From: JANRIZ01 sp033764445
GTDB taxonomy: Bacteria > Verrucomicrobiota > Verrucomicrobiia > JAWXBN01
Length of the DNA stretch: 52,089 nt
Assembly: GCA_033764445.1 (NCBI GenBank)
Contig: JANRIZ010000136.1
Location: 1-52,089 of the forward strand
Reading direction: 5' to 3'
In this document: one piece after another, positions 27,434-35,115 of the stretch
Numbering within the stretch: position 1 is the stretch's first letter
Layout of the letters: each line of letters starts with the position of its first letter
Position numbers and translations under genes: made by a program
Notes under the pieces: model-generated
What the model saw: only the letters and a program-made list of their open reading frames with translations
The model's database searches: none
What the model was told of the DNA's origin: nothing

Positions 27434-28492
27434 TCATTGCCCCCGGGTCATGCCCTCGGGGTAACGCGCGCGGCTCATCATGGTGTCGTAGGAAATGATC
27501 CCCTTGGAATAAAGGTCCTGGAGACAGTTATCCATCGTGACCATCCCTTCCTTGCTGGAAATCTGCATCATCGACTCGATCTGATGGAGCTTTTTTTCAC
27601 GGATGACATTCCGAACCGCCGGGGTGGCCACCAGGACCTCATAAGCCAAAACCCGCCGGGTCCGGTCGGTGGAAATCAACAAATCCTGTGAGATGATTCC
27701 CTGCAGGGCGTTGGCCAGCTGAATGACCACCTGATTCTGGGCACTTCCCTCGAAGACCCCCACAATTCGTTCCAGGGACTGGCTCACATTGGGCGAGTGC
27801 AGGGTGGCCAAAACCAGATGTCCCGTCTCGGCCGCCGTCAAAGCGGTGAGCATGGCATGATGATCGCGCATCTCACCGATGACAATGATATTGGGGTCCT
27901 GCCTCAGGGCATGGATCAGGGCCCGGTTGAAGGAGTGGGTATCGGTCAGGAGCTCCTGCTGGACAATGATGGCACGCTGGTTCTCGTGCACATACTCAAT
28001 GGGATCTTCTATGGTGATGATTTTGGCCCGCCTTTCCTGATTGATCAGGTTGACCATATAGTTGAGGGTGGTGGATTTTCCCGCCCCGGTGGGCCCGGTG
28101 ACCAGCACCAACCCGTTGGGTTTCCTGGCCAGTTCGTCGATTTTAGCCGGCAGCCCCAGTTCCTCACGGGTCGGGATGCGACGTCCGCAAAAACGGATGC
28201 TCAATTCGGGACTTCCGTTCCTCTTGTAGACGGTGGCCCGCACACGCCCCGCCACGCTGTGGGGCAGGGACACACACAATTCCCATTCCTTTTCAAAGGT
28301 ATTGCGCTGGTCTTCGTTGAACAATTCCACCACAACCCCCATCAATATATCAGGGGTCAGGGGCTCATAATCGGCCATGATGATTTCACCATTGATCCGC
28401 AGTGCCGGGGGAAGACCGGCGATCAGATGCAGGTCGGAGGCATCATGGTCACTGGCGGCTTCGAGCCATTGGTTGAGCAGTTTTGAACTCAT
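27434..28492 (-). CDS. PilT-type twitching motility ATPase
   Basis: 352 aa. Walker A GPTGAGKST (133-141), Asp box IITIEDPIEYVH, Walker B VIGEMRD and the His box TLHS identify a PilT/PilU retraction ATPase, the motor that depolymerises type IV pili. No pilin or assembly genes are in the window. Its ATG overlaps the stop of the TPR gene by ATGA, placing it as the last gene of the Ycf46-containing operon. This linkage is unexpected. It may be a PilU-like paralogue; no motif separates the two with certainty. Confidence 0.93.
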   Translation of the reverse strand: MSSKLLNQWLEAASDHDASDLHLIAGLPPALRINGEIIMADYEPLTPDILMGVVVELFNEDQRNTFEKEWELCVSLPHSVAGRVRATVYKRNGSPELSIRFCGRRIPTREELGLPAKIDELARKPNGLVLVTGPTGAGKSTTLNYMVNLINQERRAKIITIEDPIEYVHENQRAIIVQQELLTDTHSFNRALIHALRQDPNIIVIGEMRDHHAMLTALTAAETGHLVLATLHSPNVSQSLERIVGVFEGSAQNQVVIQLANALQGIISQDLLISTDRTRRVLAYEVLVATPAVRNVIREKKLHQIESMMQISSKEGMVTMDNCLQDLYSKGIISYDTMMSRARYPEGMTRGQ

Positions 28493-29262
28493 GAATTAAA
28501 GGTGCTCCTCCACCAGCCACGCCACCGCGTCCAAAAATCCGTCTCCTGCAACTGGCGCCGGGCCTCCTGCAAGGCCATCAGCCGGGGGTTGAGTTGGGCG
28601 GCTTGCTCATAGGAATATTCGGCATGGCCAACCAGACCCATGGCTTGCTGGCAACGCCCGGCCTGGAACCACACCACCGCCTGACCCGCATCCCATTCCA
28701 GGGCTTTTTGTATGGTCTGCAAGGCCAAAGCAAATTTCAGGTAATGGCTGTACACTCTGGAAATCAGCCACGGGACAAACCAGCTGCGGCCCGCCCGCTC
28801 CATGGCCTTGTTAAAACAAAAGTCCGCGTGTTTTTCCCGCCGCGCCAACTGCACATCCCCCCGGGCAATCCACACATAGGCGGTATCTCCTCTCTCCTCA
28901 ATGGCGGCATCCGAAAAGGCCATGGCGGTCTTCAGGTCCCCCATGCGACACAGGGCCACCCCCTTGGCCGCCAATAGTTCGGGCTCATGGGGGAAACGCT
29001 CCAACGCCTTGTCCGCCCAGACCTTGGCCTCCCTGAATTCCCCCAGTTCAATGAGCATCTTGACCTGCGCCGTCCAGGCCACGGAATTCTCCGGATTATA
29101 TTCCAACACCTTCGAATAGGCACGCAATCCCTGCTCAAAATCCCCCTGCTCATAAAATCGATGCGCCTCGTTGAGATAATAATTCTCATCCTTCAGGACA
29201 GGATTCTGTTCCTGCCCGTCCCCGAGGGAATCCCCAAATTCAAGATTATTGAATCGGCTCAT
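28489..29262 (-). CDS. TPR-repeat protein
   Basis: 257 aa, soluble, no signal peptide. From about residue 28 it contains five or more tetratricopeptide-like repeats (for example DFEQGLRAYSKVLEYNPENS, then ELGEFREAKVWADKALERFP), ending in a Trp/Arg-rich tail WTRWRGWWRSTF. It is probably a cytoplasmic scaffold for protein contacts. ATGA overlaps join it to the signal-peptidase-like gene before it and the PilT gene after it, so it belongs to the same translationally coupled unit. Partner unknown. Confidence 0.85.
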   Translation of the reverse strand: MSRFNNLEFGDSLGDGQEQNPVLKDENYYLNEAHRFYEQGDFEQGLRAYSKVLEYNPENSVAWTAQVKMLIELGEFREAKVWADKALERFPHEPELLAAKGVALCRMGDLKTAMAFSDAAIEERGDTAYVWIARGDVQLARREKHADFCFNKAMERAGRSWFVPWLISRVYSHYLKFALALQTIQKALEWDAGQAVVWFQAGRCQQAMGLVGHAEYSYEQAAQLNPRLMALQEARRQLQETDFWTRWRGWWRSTFNS

Positions 29263-30167
29263 TGTTTTTGCACCCTCCCAAACCAGGTTGGGTAGGGAAC
29301 TCCAATCAAACGACTTTCCGGGACAAGGGCAATCTCCATCAAGGCAATACCAATCACCTGTTCACCAACGAACCTGTTCCTTATTCGAAGGGACTGCTCC
29401 GGCCAGACCAGACACCTGTCTGGGGGGACAATCAATCGGCCTTCCCGTGGCATGTCGGTCAGGGCGGGTGACGCATTGCCATTGACCGCAAAAACATCCC
29501 CGTGAAACTCCACCCGGTCCCCGGGCAAGGCCAACACCCGGTCCATCCCAAGGCCTCCATGGATCTGCACTTGAGCGAATCGTGATTGATGAATTTTAAA
29601 CACAACCCACTCCCCGTGCCTCAAACGTGCGAGAGATTTTTGGGCGCGGATCACCTGGATGCCGTCGGCGGTTCTCAAGGGGAAAAACCAGCGATATTGC
29701 AGACCTTCAAACGCAAGCCAGTACACGATCCCCAGCATGACCATGACCAGCAATCCCGCCGCCAGCCGGGATTTCAACCGGACATTCTCACACGGCTTTT
29801 TTTCCTGAATCAGGCGCTTCTGATTCCACTCACGAAAATACAGCAAAAAACCCATTCCATGGACCATCAACGCCCCCATCAAAAATGCCGTTCCCACCGG
29901 CTCACCGATAAAACACAAAAAACCCGTCACACAAAAAATGTATCCTCCGGAAAAAACAGAGGCCGACCTCCACAATCCCATCCTGAAAACGGGCAAAACC
30001 GGAATGAGAAAACATATCAACAACAACAGGCTTCCTCGGATTTCCGGCGGGACCATGTCCTTTGTCTCCCATCCCACTTCACGCTTGAATGCATAATACA
30101 CCGGACGCCACATTTTGCGCCAGAAACCGGCCCGGGGCGGATACAATTCGACGGAGGGTGAGGCCAT
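29259..30167 (-). CDS. Membrane protein with signal-peptidase-like (S26) domain lacking the catalytic Lys
   Basis: 302 aa from the ATG at 30167 (a TTG at 30179, overlapping the previous stop, is an alternative). Four hydrophobic segments (about 45-110) and a fifth (135-155) precede an extracytoplasmic part resembling peptidase S26: GMDRVLALPGDRVEF corresponds to box D, where type I signal peptidases have K-R-V, but Asp209 replaces the Lys. The SM nucleophile motif after the last helix is also not seen. It is thus probably a catalytically dead signal-peptidase-fold protein, perhaps a substrate-binding or assembly factor. The assignment rests on box D and the box E-like VPPDRCLVW. Confidence 0.7.
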   Translation of the reverse strand: MASPSVELYPPRAGFWRKMWRPVYYAFKREVGWETKDMVPPEIRGSLLLLICFLIPVLPVFRMGLWRSASVFSGGYIFCVTGFLCFIGEPVGTAFLMGALMVHGMGFLLYFREWNQKRLIQEKKPCENVRLKSRLAAGLLVMVMLGIVYWLAFEGLQYRWFFPLRTADGIQVIRAQKSLARLRHGEWVVFKIHQSRFAQVQIHGGLGMDRVLALPGDRVEFHGDVFAVNGNASPALTDMPREGRLIVPPDRCLVWPEQSLRIRNRFVGEQVIGIALMEIALVPESRLIGVPYPTWFGRVQKQ

Positions 30168-30175
30168 ACCTGTTT

Positions 30176-30382
30176 TCAACTCCGGTTGTCCTGTCGGACA
30201 TCATATTGGACATCCTGTTCGGGTTCGTAAAACTCGGTGGTTTCGGTCTGGGATTGTACCGGGCCGACAATTTCCTCAAACAGTTTCACTGCATCCAGAC
30301 ACTTCCGCCCCTTGTACCCTTTGACATGGATTTCCACCAGGCCATCGGGGCCGATTGTGATGTCGTACTCGCGTTGTTTCAT
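30176..30382 (-). CDS. DUF2997 family small protein
   Basis: 68 aa. The first 40 residues follow the DUF2997 pattern: two beta strands (YDITIGPDGLVEIHV) then GYKGRKCLDAVKLFEEIVG. A more acidic tail (ETTEFYEPEQD) completes it. In cyanobacteria DUF2997 genes sit beside Ycf35/DUF1257 and Ycf46-type AAA genes, and the same trio is present here, which supports the call. Function unknown. Lies 5 bases after the Ycf35-like gene. Confidence 0.8.
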   Translation of the reverse strand: MKQREYDITIGPDGLVEIHVKGYKGRKCLDAVKLFEEIVGPVQSQTETTEFYEPEQDVQYDVRQDNRS

Positions 30383-30387
30383 GGGAT

Positions 30388-30861
30388 TCAGCTTTCCCAG
30401 TGGCGGACCTTGATTCGTATGGACTGGTTTTCATCCGTCTCCTCCTCGACCACATCATAATGGCGTGCCTGCATCCCATCGATCAGACGGCGGTAAATGT
30501 ACTGTTGGACCACTTTCCTTCCGAGGGCCTCCCCCCGGCCTCTCAACTCCTCCTCTGTGTAACCCTCCCCGCTCACACATAAACCGGCCTTCCCTCGTGC
30601 ATCCCTTGAGAACACAATCGTCACCCCATCCCGCGAAACCCGGATTCTCTGGTCCCGTCCCAGGGTCTCCGTCACAATCTGGCTGCGGGGCATTTCCAGG
30701 GTCACTTTTGAGACGTTTTTCACAGAAGCCTGCTCCTCGGTCGGGGCGGAGGTTTCCTTGACAACCACATAACCGCTGGAGGCCGCCGCCGCCAGAATCG
30801 CCGCACTGAAAGTGGGCCACGCCGCAATCACAACGGGAGTGAGGATGCAGACGGCGCTCAT
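30388..30861 (-). CDS. Ycf35/DUF1257-like protein
   Basis: 157 aa. The C-terminal half is the recognisable part: GRKVVQQYIYRRLIDGMQ then a beta segment ending DENQSIRIKVRHWES, matching the C-terminus of Ycf35 (DUF1257), which typically ends in RVVQ-Y-Y then RLVVRRW. The N-terminus instead begins with a hydrophobic stretch (MSAVCILTPVVIAAWPTFSA) that looks like a membrane anchor or signal, not seen in cyanobacterial Ycf35, so this is a divergent version. Sits between the AAA gene (110 bases upstream) and the DUF2997 gene. Function unknown. Confidence 0.65.
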   Translation of the reverse strand: MSAVCILTPVVIAAWPTFSAAILAAAASSGYVVVKETSAPTEEQASVKNVSKVTLEMPRSQIVTETLGRDQRIRVSRDGVTIVFSRDARGKAGLCVSGEGYTEEELRGRGEALGRKVVQQYIYRRLIDGMQARHYDVVEEETDENQSIRIKVRHWES

Positions 30862-30971
30862 GGACGGGTTTCCTGTTTCATCGTTTCAGGGAATTGGACA
30901 GTCCCGGCCCACATTCCTCACGCAAAATTATGAATCTTTTGCCACCCCCTCGCCCCCGCTGTATTGACACC

Positions 30972-32543
30972 TCAAAATTCAATCTTCCGATGGTCATCCC
31001 CGCCCGTCTCACGGGGGACACTGGCATTCCGGGCGCGGCCCTCGGCCCAATGCCTCAGACGGCTGATCTGTTCATCCATGGTCCTGGAAAGCGGCACCGT
31101 CTGATGAAGGGCCTCCATAACGTATTCGGTCCGGATATCCTCCTGTGCGTAAAAGGCATCATAGAGGGCACTGTTGATGGCCTCTTCAATTTCCGCCCCG
31201 CTGAAGTCGTGGCTGGCACAGACCATGGCCTCAAAATCAAAATGCTGCGGATCGCGCCCCCGTTTGAGCAGGTGAATATTGAAAATTTCCGCCCGTTCGG
31301 CCTCATTGGGAAGATCGACGAAAAAAATCTCATCCATCCTTCCCTTGCGCATCAGCTCGGGGGGCAGATGCGATATGTCATTGGCCGTGGCCACCACAAA
31401 GACGGGCGAGGTCTTTTCCGATAGCCAGGTCAGAAATGTCCCGAAGACCCGGGCCGTCGTTCCCCCATCCGTGCTGCCCGATCCCTGCGAACCCGCAAAG
31501 GCCTTGTCAATCTCATCCACCCACAGAATCGCCGGGGCGACCGACTCGGCCACGGCAATGGCCTTGCGCACATTTTCCTCGGAAGACCCCACCAGACTCC
31601 CGAACATCCGTCCCATGTCAAACCGCAGCAGGGGAAGCTGCCACTGGCTGGCCACGGCCTTGGCACAGAGGCTTTTTCCACATCCCTGCACACCCAGCAT
31701 CAGAATCCCGCGGGGGGCGGGAAGACCGAAATCACGGGCCTCGCGGGTGAAGGCACTTTCACGTTTGCGCAGCCAGTCCTTCAGGATGCTCAGGCCCCCG
31801 ACATTCCCAAACGTGTCGGAGGAGGGATAATATTCCAGCAGCCCGTTCTTGCGGATGATCTGCCTTTTTTCCGCAAAGACCTCGTTCACGTCCTCCCCGG
31901 TGAGGCGCTCATCCTTGACAATGATCTTTGCAAAGACGTTTTCAGCCTCGTTCAGGGTCAGTCCCAGCGCGGCCTGGATGAGTTTTTCACGACCGGTGTC
32001 ATCCAGCGCAATCTGCACGTGTTTGATCGCACGCACATCCTCGACGATCCGGTCCAGCAACGCGGAAAGTTCCTCACGGTCCGGAAGGGGATAATTCAGA
32101 ACGGTGATTTCCTTGTCCAATTCCCCGGGTATTTCCAGGACCGGTGAAACGATGAGGATGGTCTTGAAACTGTTCTTCAGATGGATCGCAATATCCTTGA
32201 GTTTCCGGATGACGGCAAAATTGTTCCGGGTCAGAAACGGATGGAAATCCTTGAAAAGATACAGGGCGGGATCGACCTGCTCAATGACCTGGTCCAAGGC
32301 CACGAGAGGGTCCTTGGTCGCGGCGTTGCGATGTTTCTGGGATTGGACCGAGGCCCCGGCCGGAATGATCCCGGTGGTAAAACTCCATTCGAATATCCTT
32401 TTCTGACGGCGGGCCGCAATTTCCAGAAGGGTGTTCTGCACCCGCTGCTCCTCGCCGCTGACAATGTACAGGATCGGATATCGCGCCCGGATGAGCGTCT
32501 CGATCTCTTCCGCAATCTGCCCGGCATTTTTGATCTCGTTCAT
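30972..32543 (-). CDS. Ycf46-like AAA ATPase
   Basis: 523 aa. An N-terminal inactive-looking P-loop-like region (residues 1-230) is followed by an AAA core: Walker A GVQGCGKS (284-291), Walker B ILWVDEID (339-346), sensor 1 VATAND and arginine fingers in MRKGRMDEI. The order and the DTFGNVGGL linker match Ycf46 of cyanobacteria and red-algal plastids. The ATPase is predicted active. Ycf46 has been tied in Synechocystis to stress response and carbon acquisition, but mechanism is unknown. ATGA overlap with the 61-aa gene before it. It is the likely energy-using centre of this operon. Confidence 0.9.
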   Translation of the reverse strand: MNEIKNAGQIAEEIETLIRARYPILYIVSGEEQRVQNTLLEIAARRQKRIFEWSFTTGIIPAGASVQSQKHRNAATKDPLVALDQVIEQVDPALYLFKDFHPFLTRNNFAVIRKLKDIAIHLKNSFKTILIVSPVLEIPGELDKEITVLNYPLPDREELSALLDRIVEDVRAIKHVQIALDDTGREKLIQAALGLTLNEAENVFAKIIVKDERLTGEDVNEVFAEKRQIIRKNGLLEYYPSSDTFGNVGGLSILKDWLRKRESAFTREARDFGLPAPRGILMLGVQGCGKSLCAKAVASQWQLPLLRFDMGRMFGSLVGSSEENVRKAIAVAESVAPAILWVDEIDKAFAGSQGSGSTDGGTTARVFGTFLTWLSEKTSPVFVVATANDISHLPPELMRKGRMDEIFFVDLPNEAERAEIFNIHLLKRGRDPQHFDFEAMVCASHDFSGAEIEEAINSALYDAFYAQEDIRTEYVMEALHQTVPLSRTMDEQISRLRHWAEGRARNASVPRETGGDDHRKIEF

Positions 32544-32725
32544 TCCGCCTCCTGCAACGGTTGGGGTGCCATTTGCGGACGCGAGTCGGATAACCGGATT
32601 TCTTCCAAAAGGGCGGCCATGGCAGGGGTCAGATTATGCACCAGAACAGTGCCATCCTCCAAGATCAAAAATTCGGAGTGCAGATTTTGTGGGCCCGGTC
32701 TGCCGGGGGTTTTCTTCGCATTCAT
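32540..32725 (-). CDS. 61-aa protein, uncharacterised
   Basis: Starts MNAKKTPGRPGPQNL and contains a compact core, SEFLILEDGTVLVHNLTP, followed by AMAALLEEI and a flexible Pro/Gln tail. It overlaps the radical SAM gene by ATGA upstream and the AAA gene by ATGA downstream, so it is translated at matched levels with both, which argues that it is real despite its size. The core could be a small beta-sandwich or a substrate/adaptor peptide. No known family recognised. Confidence 0.7.
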   Translation of the reverse strand: MNAKKTPGRPGPQNLHSEFLILEDGTVLVHNLTPAMAALLEEIRLSDSRPQMAPQPLQEAE

Positions 32726-33561
32726 GAAATCAGCCTCAATCCATGGGTTTCTGCTATTTGCATCGCGGCATTTGCCTCGGCGGCTGAAACGCCCCCGCGG
32801 AGTTCGGCATGCTTGAAGGATTGCCATCCCGGCCAGAATCCGGTCCGCAGATTGATCGCCACACCGGGCAATTCCTCCGACAACCACCGGGCCACGGGGG
32901 TCCAGCAACATCCGACATGCCCGGGCATGACCAGATGCCGGATCACCAGTCTCCCGGACCGATGCGCCCACCGGAGATTCTCCTTCAAAATGGCGGTGTA
33001 ATTTTTGATCCCCGCCAGCCGCTCCGCACAGTGGTCATTCCCAAATTTGCAGTCGATCAAAAACACGTCAAATATCCCCTGAAGCCATTGCTGCGCCCAT
33101 GCCGAAAAATGTCCGTTGGATTTGTAAATGAGTGGGGCCGACTCCGGCAGGACGGAGGCCATCTCCAGAACAGTGTGCAGATGAACGGTGGGCTCCCCTC
33201 CCAGAATCATCAGGGAACGCGCCCCCGCCTCCAGGGCTTTTTCTGCCTTGGAAACCAGGCTCCCCACATCCGCGATCTCCCCGCCACGCGCATTCCAACT
33301 TTGCGCCCCGGTGATGCAAAAGGAACACCGCAGGTCGCATCCGCCAAAGGCAATGGCATAAACCGGGGCAAACAGGCGCTCGTCGGATACCTCGGTCTGG
33401 GCGGAAAAAAACCGGGTCTGTGTTCCGGCACCGCACGGCCCCCTCTGCCCGGTGCTCCGGCTGACCCCGCACTCATGACGACAGTACCGGCATTCCGAAA
33501 GCATGGCCACTGCCTGCGGCAGACGTTCCCGGGCCCGTTCACGGCGGTGGATCAGATTCAC
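32722..33561 (-). CDS. PflX-like radical SAM protein
   Basis: 279 aa from a GTG at 33561 that overlaps the rhomboid-like stop as GTGA and has GGAG about 9 bases upstream; longer in-frame starts would lie inside the preceding gene. The SAM/4Fe-4S motif is CDLRCSFC (Cys75, 79, 82). Before it is an N-terminal Cys cluster (Cys24, 27, 31, 43) of the form CRYCRHECGVSR, typical of COG1313 'PflX-like' activating-enzyme homologues. GGEPT is the SAM-binding stretch. Probably a glycyl-radical-type activase homologue or peptide modifier, but no glycyl radical enzyme is nearby. It lies directly between a rhomboid-like gene and a 61-aa gene. Confidence 0.87.
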   Translation of the reverse strand: MNLIHRRERARERLPQAVAMLSECRYCRHECGVSRSTGQRGPCGAGTQTRFFSAQTEVSDERLFAPVYAIAFGGCDLRCSFCITGAQSWNARGGEIADVGSLVSKAEKALEAGARSLMILGGEPTVHLHTVLEMASVLPESAPLIYKSNGHFSAWAQQWLQGIFDVFLIDCKFGNDHCAERLAGIKNYTAILKENLRWAHRSGRLVIRHLVMPGHVGCCWTPVARWLSEELPGVAINLRTGFWPGWQSFKHAELRGGVSAAEANAAMQIAETHGLRLIS

Positions 33562-34211
33562 GGTTCCAGTCTCCGGATACGGCTGCTGTGAAGGCTCTGG
33601 GCGGCAACCTTCAGATTTCGACGCCAGCGGATGGAGAGATAAACCCATCCCGCGGCACCCCCGAAAATCGATGCCACCTGCATCAAAAGTGTGGCGATGG
33701 AAAAACCGGAAAGGAGCACCAGCAAAAATCCCAAACCGATCATGATCAGAAAAAGTTTCCGCAAGGTCATCGGCCAGCATCCCATCAGCAATACCTCCTC
33801 ATCCCCGTACATTCGCACCCAGGCCATCATCAATCCATAACCAACCGGGGTCATGCCGGTGAAAGCCCACGGACTCTTTCCAAGAAGCAGGAGCGCCATC
33901 AACCCCGCGCAGAGGGCCACAATGAGGGCATACGCCAACAGCTGTCCCGTACTCCACCCGGCCTCCAGGCGACGGCCCAAGGCCCAGACGAGCAGCGCGT
34001 TGAAAAACCAATCCATCAGGCTCCCGGGCAACAACCAATAGGTGCCGATCTGCCAGTACGATCCCTGCCGGAAAAGGGCGGGGGTCAGGGATAGGCTGAG
34101 ATGCAGATTGATCCCGATGACTCCCAACACAAGTGATGACACATACAATGCCAGGCTCAGGATCAGAAGCATCCGCACACCGGGCCCCATGGATGTGAAG
34201 AATGGGTTCAT
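33558..34211 (-). CDS. Rhomboid-like membrane protein lacking catalytic Ser and His
   Basis: 217 aa, about six hydrophobic segments. The layout matches rhomboid proteases: SYWQIGTYWLL, then DWFFNALLVWALGRRLEAGW (rhomboid 'H..FN..-LG--LE-GW' region), then GMTPVGYGL and ASIFGGAAGW. At the nucleophile position GxSG, Thr121-Pro is present; where the catalytic His should be (AHxxG) there is Ser181; and the TM2 His is Asp67, although Asn71 is kept. It should therefore be an inactive, derlin/iRhom-like pseudoprotease. GTGA overlap with the radical SAM gene that follows; 31 bases after the small gene before it. Confidence 0.78.
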   Translation of the reverse strand: MNPFFTSMGPGVRMLLILSLALYVSSLVLGVIGINLHLSLSLTPALFRQGSYWQIGTYWLLPGSLMDWFFNALLVWALGRRLEAGWSTGQLLAYALIVALCAGLMALLLLGKSPWAFTGMTPVGYGLMMAWVRMYGDEEVLLMGCWPMTLRKLFLIMIGLGFLLVLLSGFSIATLLMQVASIFGGAAGWVYLSIRWRRNLKVAAQSLHSSRIRRLEP

Positions 34212-34242
34212 GGGGGTTTTTCGATTCCTTCAAATCACGGGA

Positions 34243-34479
34243 TCAGCCGAGGATTTTTTTCCACCAGGGTTTTGAGGGGCGGGATTCCTCCTTGATGGCC
34301 CGGCCCACCCGGGGGCGGAGGGTGGCGGGTACCACGGTCTGTTGTGCATCGTGACGGATCAGCTCCTCAGGCGTCCGAAATTCCAACGACTCCTGCCGGG
34401 CCTGCACGTCACCCTTCAGCCCCTGCCCGGATTCCTGTTGATGCTCCAATCGGTGTTTTTGGGGGTCTTGTGGATTCAT
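34243..34479 (-). CDS. Small protein next to ECF sigma factor
   Basis: 78 aa from the ATG at 34479, which has GAGG 6 bases upstream; the frame further up overlaps the sigma gene. Gln- and charge-rich N-terminus, then EFRTPEELIRHDAQQTVVP and a C-terminal PWWKKILG. From memory, small proteins with an 'EELLRHD..T.VP' segment and a W-W-K/R tail follow ECF sigma genes in Verrucomicrobia; that position suggests an anti-sigma or accessory role, but no anti-sigma motif (for example a zinc HxxxCxxC) is visible. 7 bases after the sigma factor. Confidence 0.65.
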   Translation of the reverse strand: MNPQDPQKHRLEHQQESGQGLKGDVQARQESLEFRTPEELIRHDAQQTVVPATLRPRVGRAIKEESRPSKPWWKKILG

Positions 34480-34486
34480 AAAAACC

Positions 34487-35068
34487 TCACTGGTGTTTAT
34501 CAAATTCAACCGCGAACGCCCGGCGCGCACGGTACAATTTGCCCCGGATGGCATCGACTGTCTGACCGGTCACCTGGGCCACCTGTTCGTAGGAAAGCTC
34601 TTCATCGGCCACCAGCAACAACAGAATGCGGTACTCCTCGGGAATGGCATCCAGGGTTTTCTGAATCGTTTCCCCCAGTTCCCTGATCTCCAAAATCCGG
34701 TACACGTAATCGTCACCGGTCACGGAATTCTCCCAGACCTCCTCCACGGCATTGCTGTGAATGGTCCTTTGGTGCCAGGCCGAATTGAGATTTTTACAGT
34801 GGTTGATGGCAATCCGGTAAAGCCAGGTCCGGATGTCTGCGGTCCCCTGGAATCGTTTGCGGCTTTGAAAGGCCTTCACAAACACATCCTGGGTCGCATC
34901 CTCGGCCCGGGTCGGATCCCCCAACATGCGCAAACAGAGATAATAGATGGGACGGTTGCACGCATCGAAAACACCGCCCCAGGCCTCGGGCTCCGCATAA
35001 TCAACCCGGGCATTGTTTTTTCCGGAGGGCGTCACAGGTTGATCAGGGGGTGTCATGAGGCGATCCAT
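34487..35068 (-). CDS. ECF-type RNA polymerase sigma factor
   Basis: 193 aa from the ATG at 35068 (a TTG at 35071 and an ATG at 35056 are alternatives). Region 2 includes DPTRAEDATQDVFVKAFQSR and FQGTADIRTWLYRIAINHCKN; region 4 includes EELSYEQVAQVTGQTVDAIRG. There is no 1.1 or 3 region, so it is an extracytoplasmic-function factor. First full gene of the Ycf46 operon. Its start overlaps, as TGATG, the stop of a 15-codon leader frame, indicating translational coupling. It may control its own operon; a promoter of the 75-bp repeat type could also drive the TonB operon at 38.9 kb. Confidence 0.92.
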   Translation of the reverse strand: MDRLMTPPDQPVTPSGKNNARVDYAEPEAWGGVFDACNRPIYYLCLRMLGDPTRAEDATQDVFVKAFQSRKRFQGTADIRTWLYRIAINHCKNLNSAWHQRTIHSNAVEEVWENSVTGDDYVYRILEIRELGETIQKTLDAIPEEYRILLLLVADEELSYEQVAQVTGQTVDAIRGKLYRARRAFAVEFDKHQ

Positions 35069-35115
35069 CAACCATTGGACAGGGCACCCCCAAAAATGTC
35101 ACGCGCGGAAAACAT
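35068..35115 (-). promoter_or_regulatory. 15-codon leader reading frame coupled to the sigma factor
   Basis: ATG at 35115 (with a GAGGG about 11 bases upstream) encodes MFSARDIFGGALSNG and its TGA shares a base with the sigma-factor ATG (TGATG). The first ten codons and the upstream 45 bases are repeated almost exactly at 38953-39027. It could be a translated leader regulating sigma-factor translation, or simply the scar of a duplication. Translation is inferred. Confidence 0.5.
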
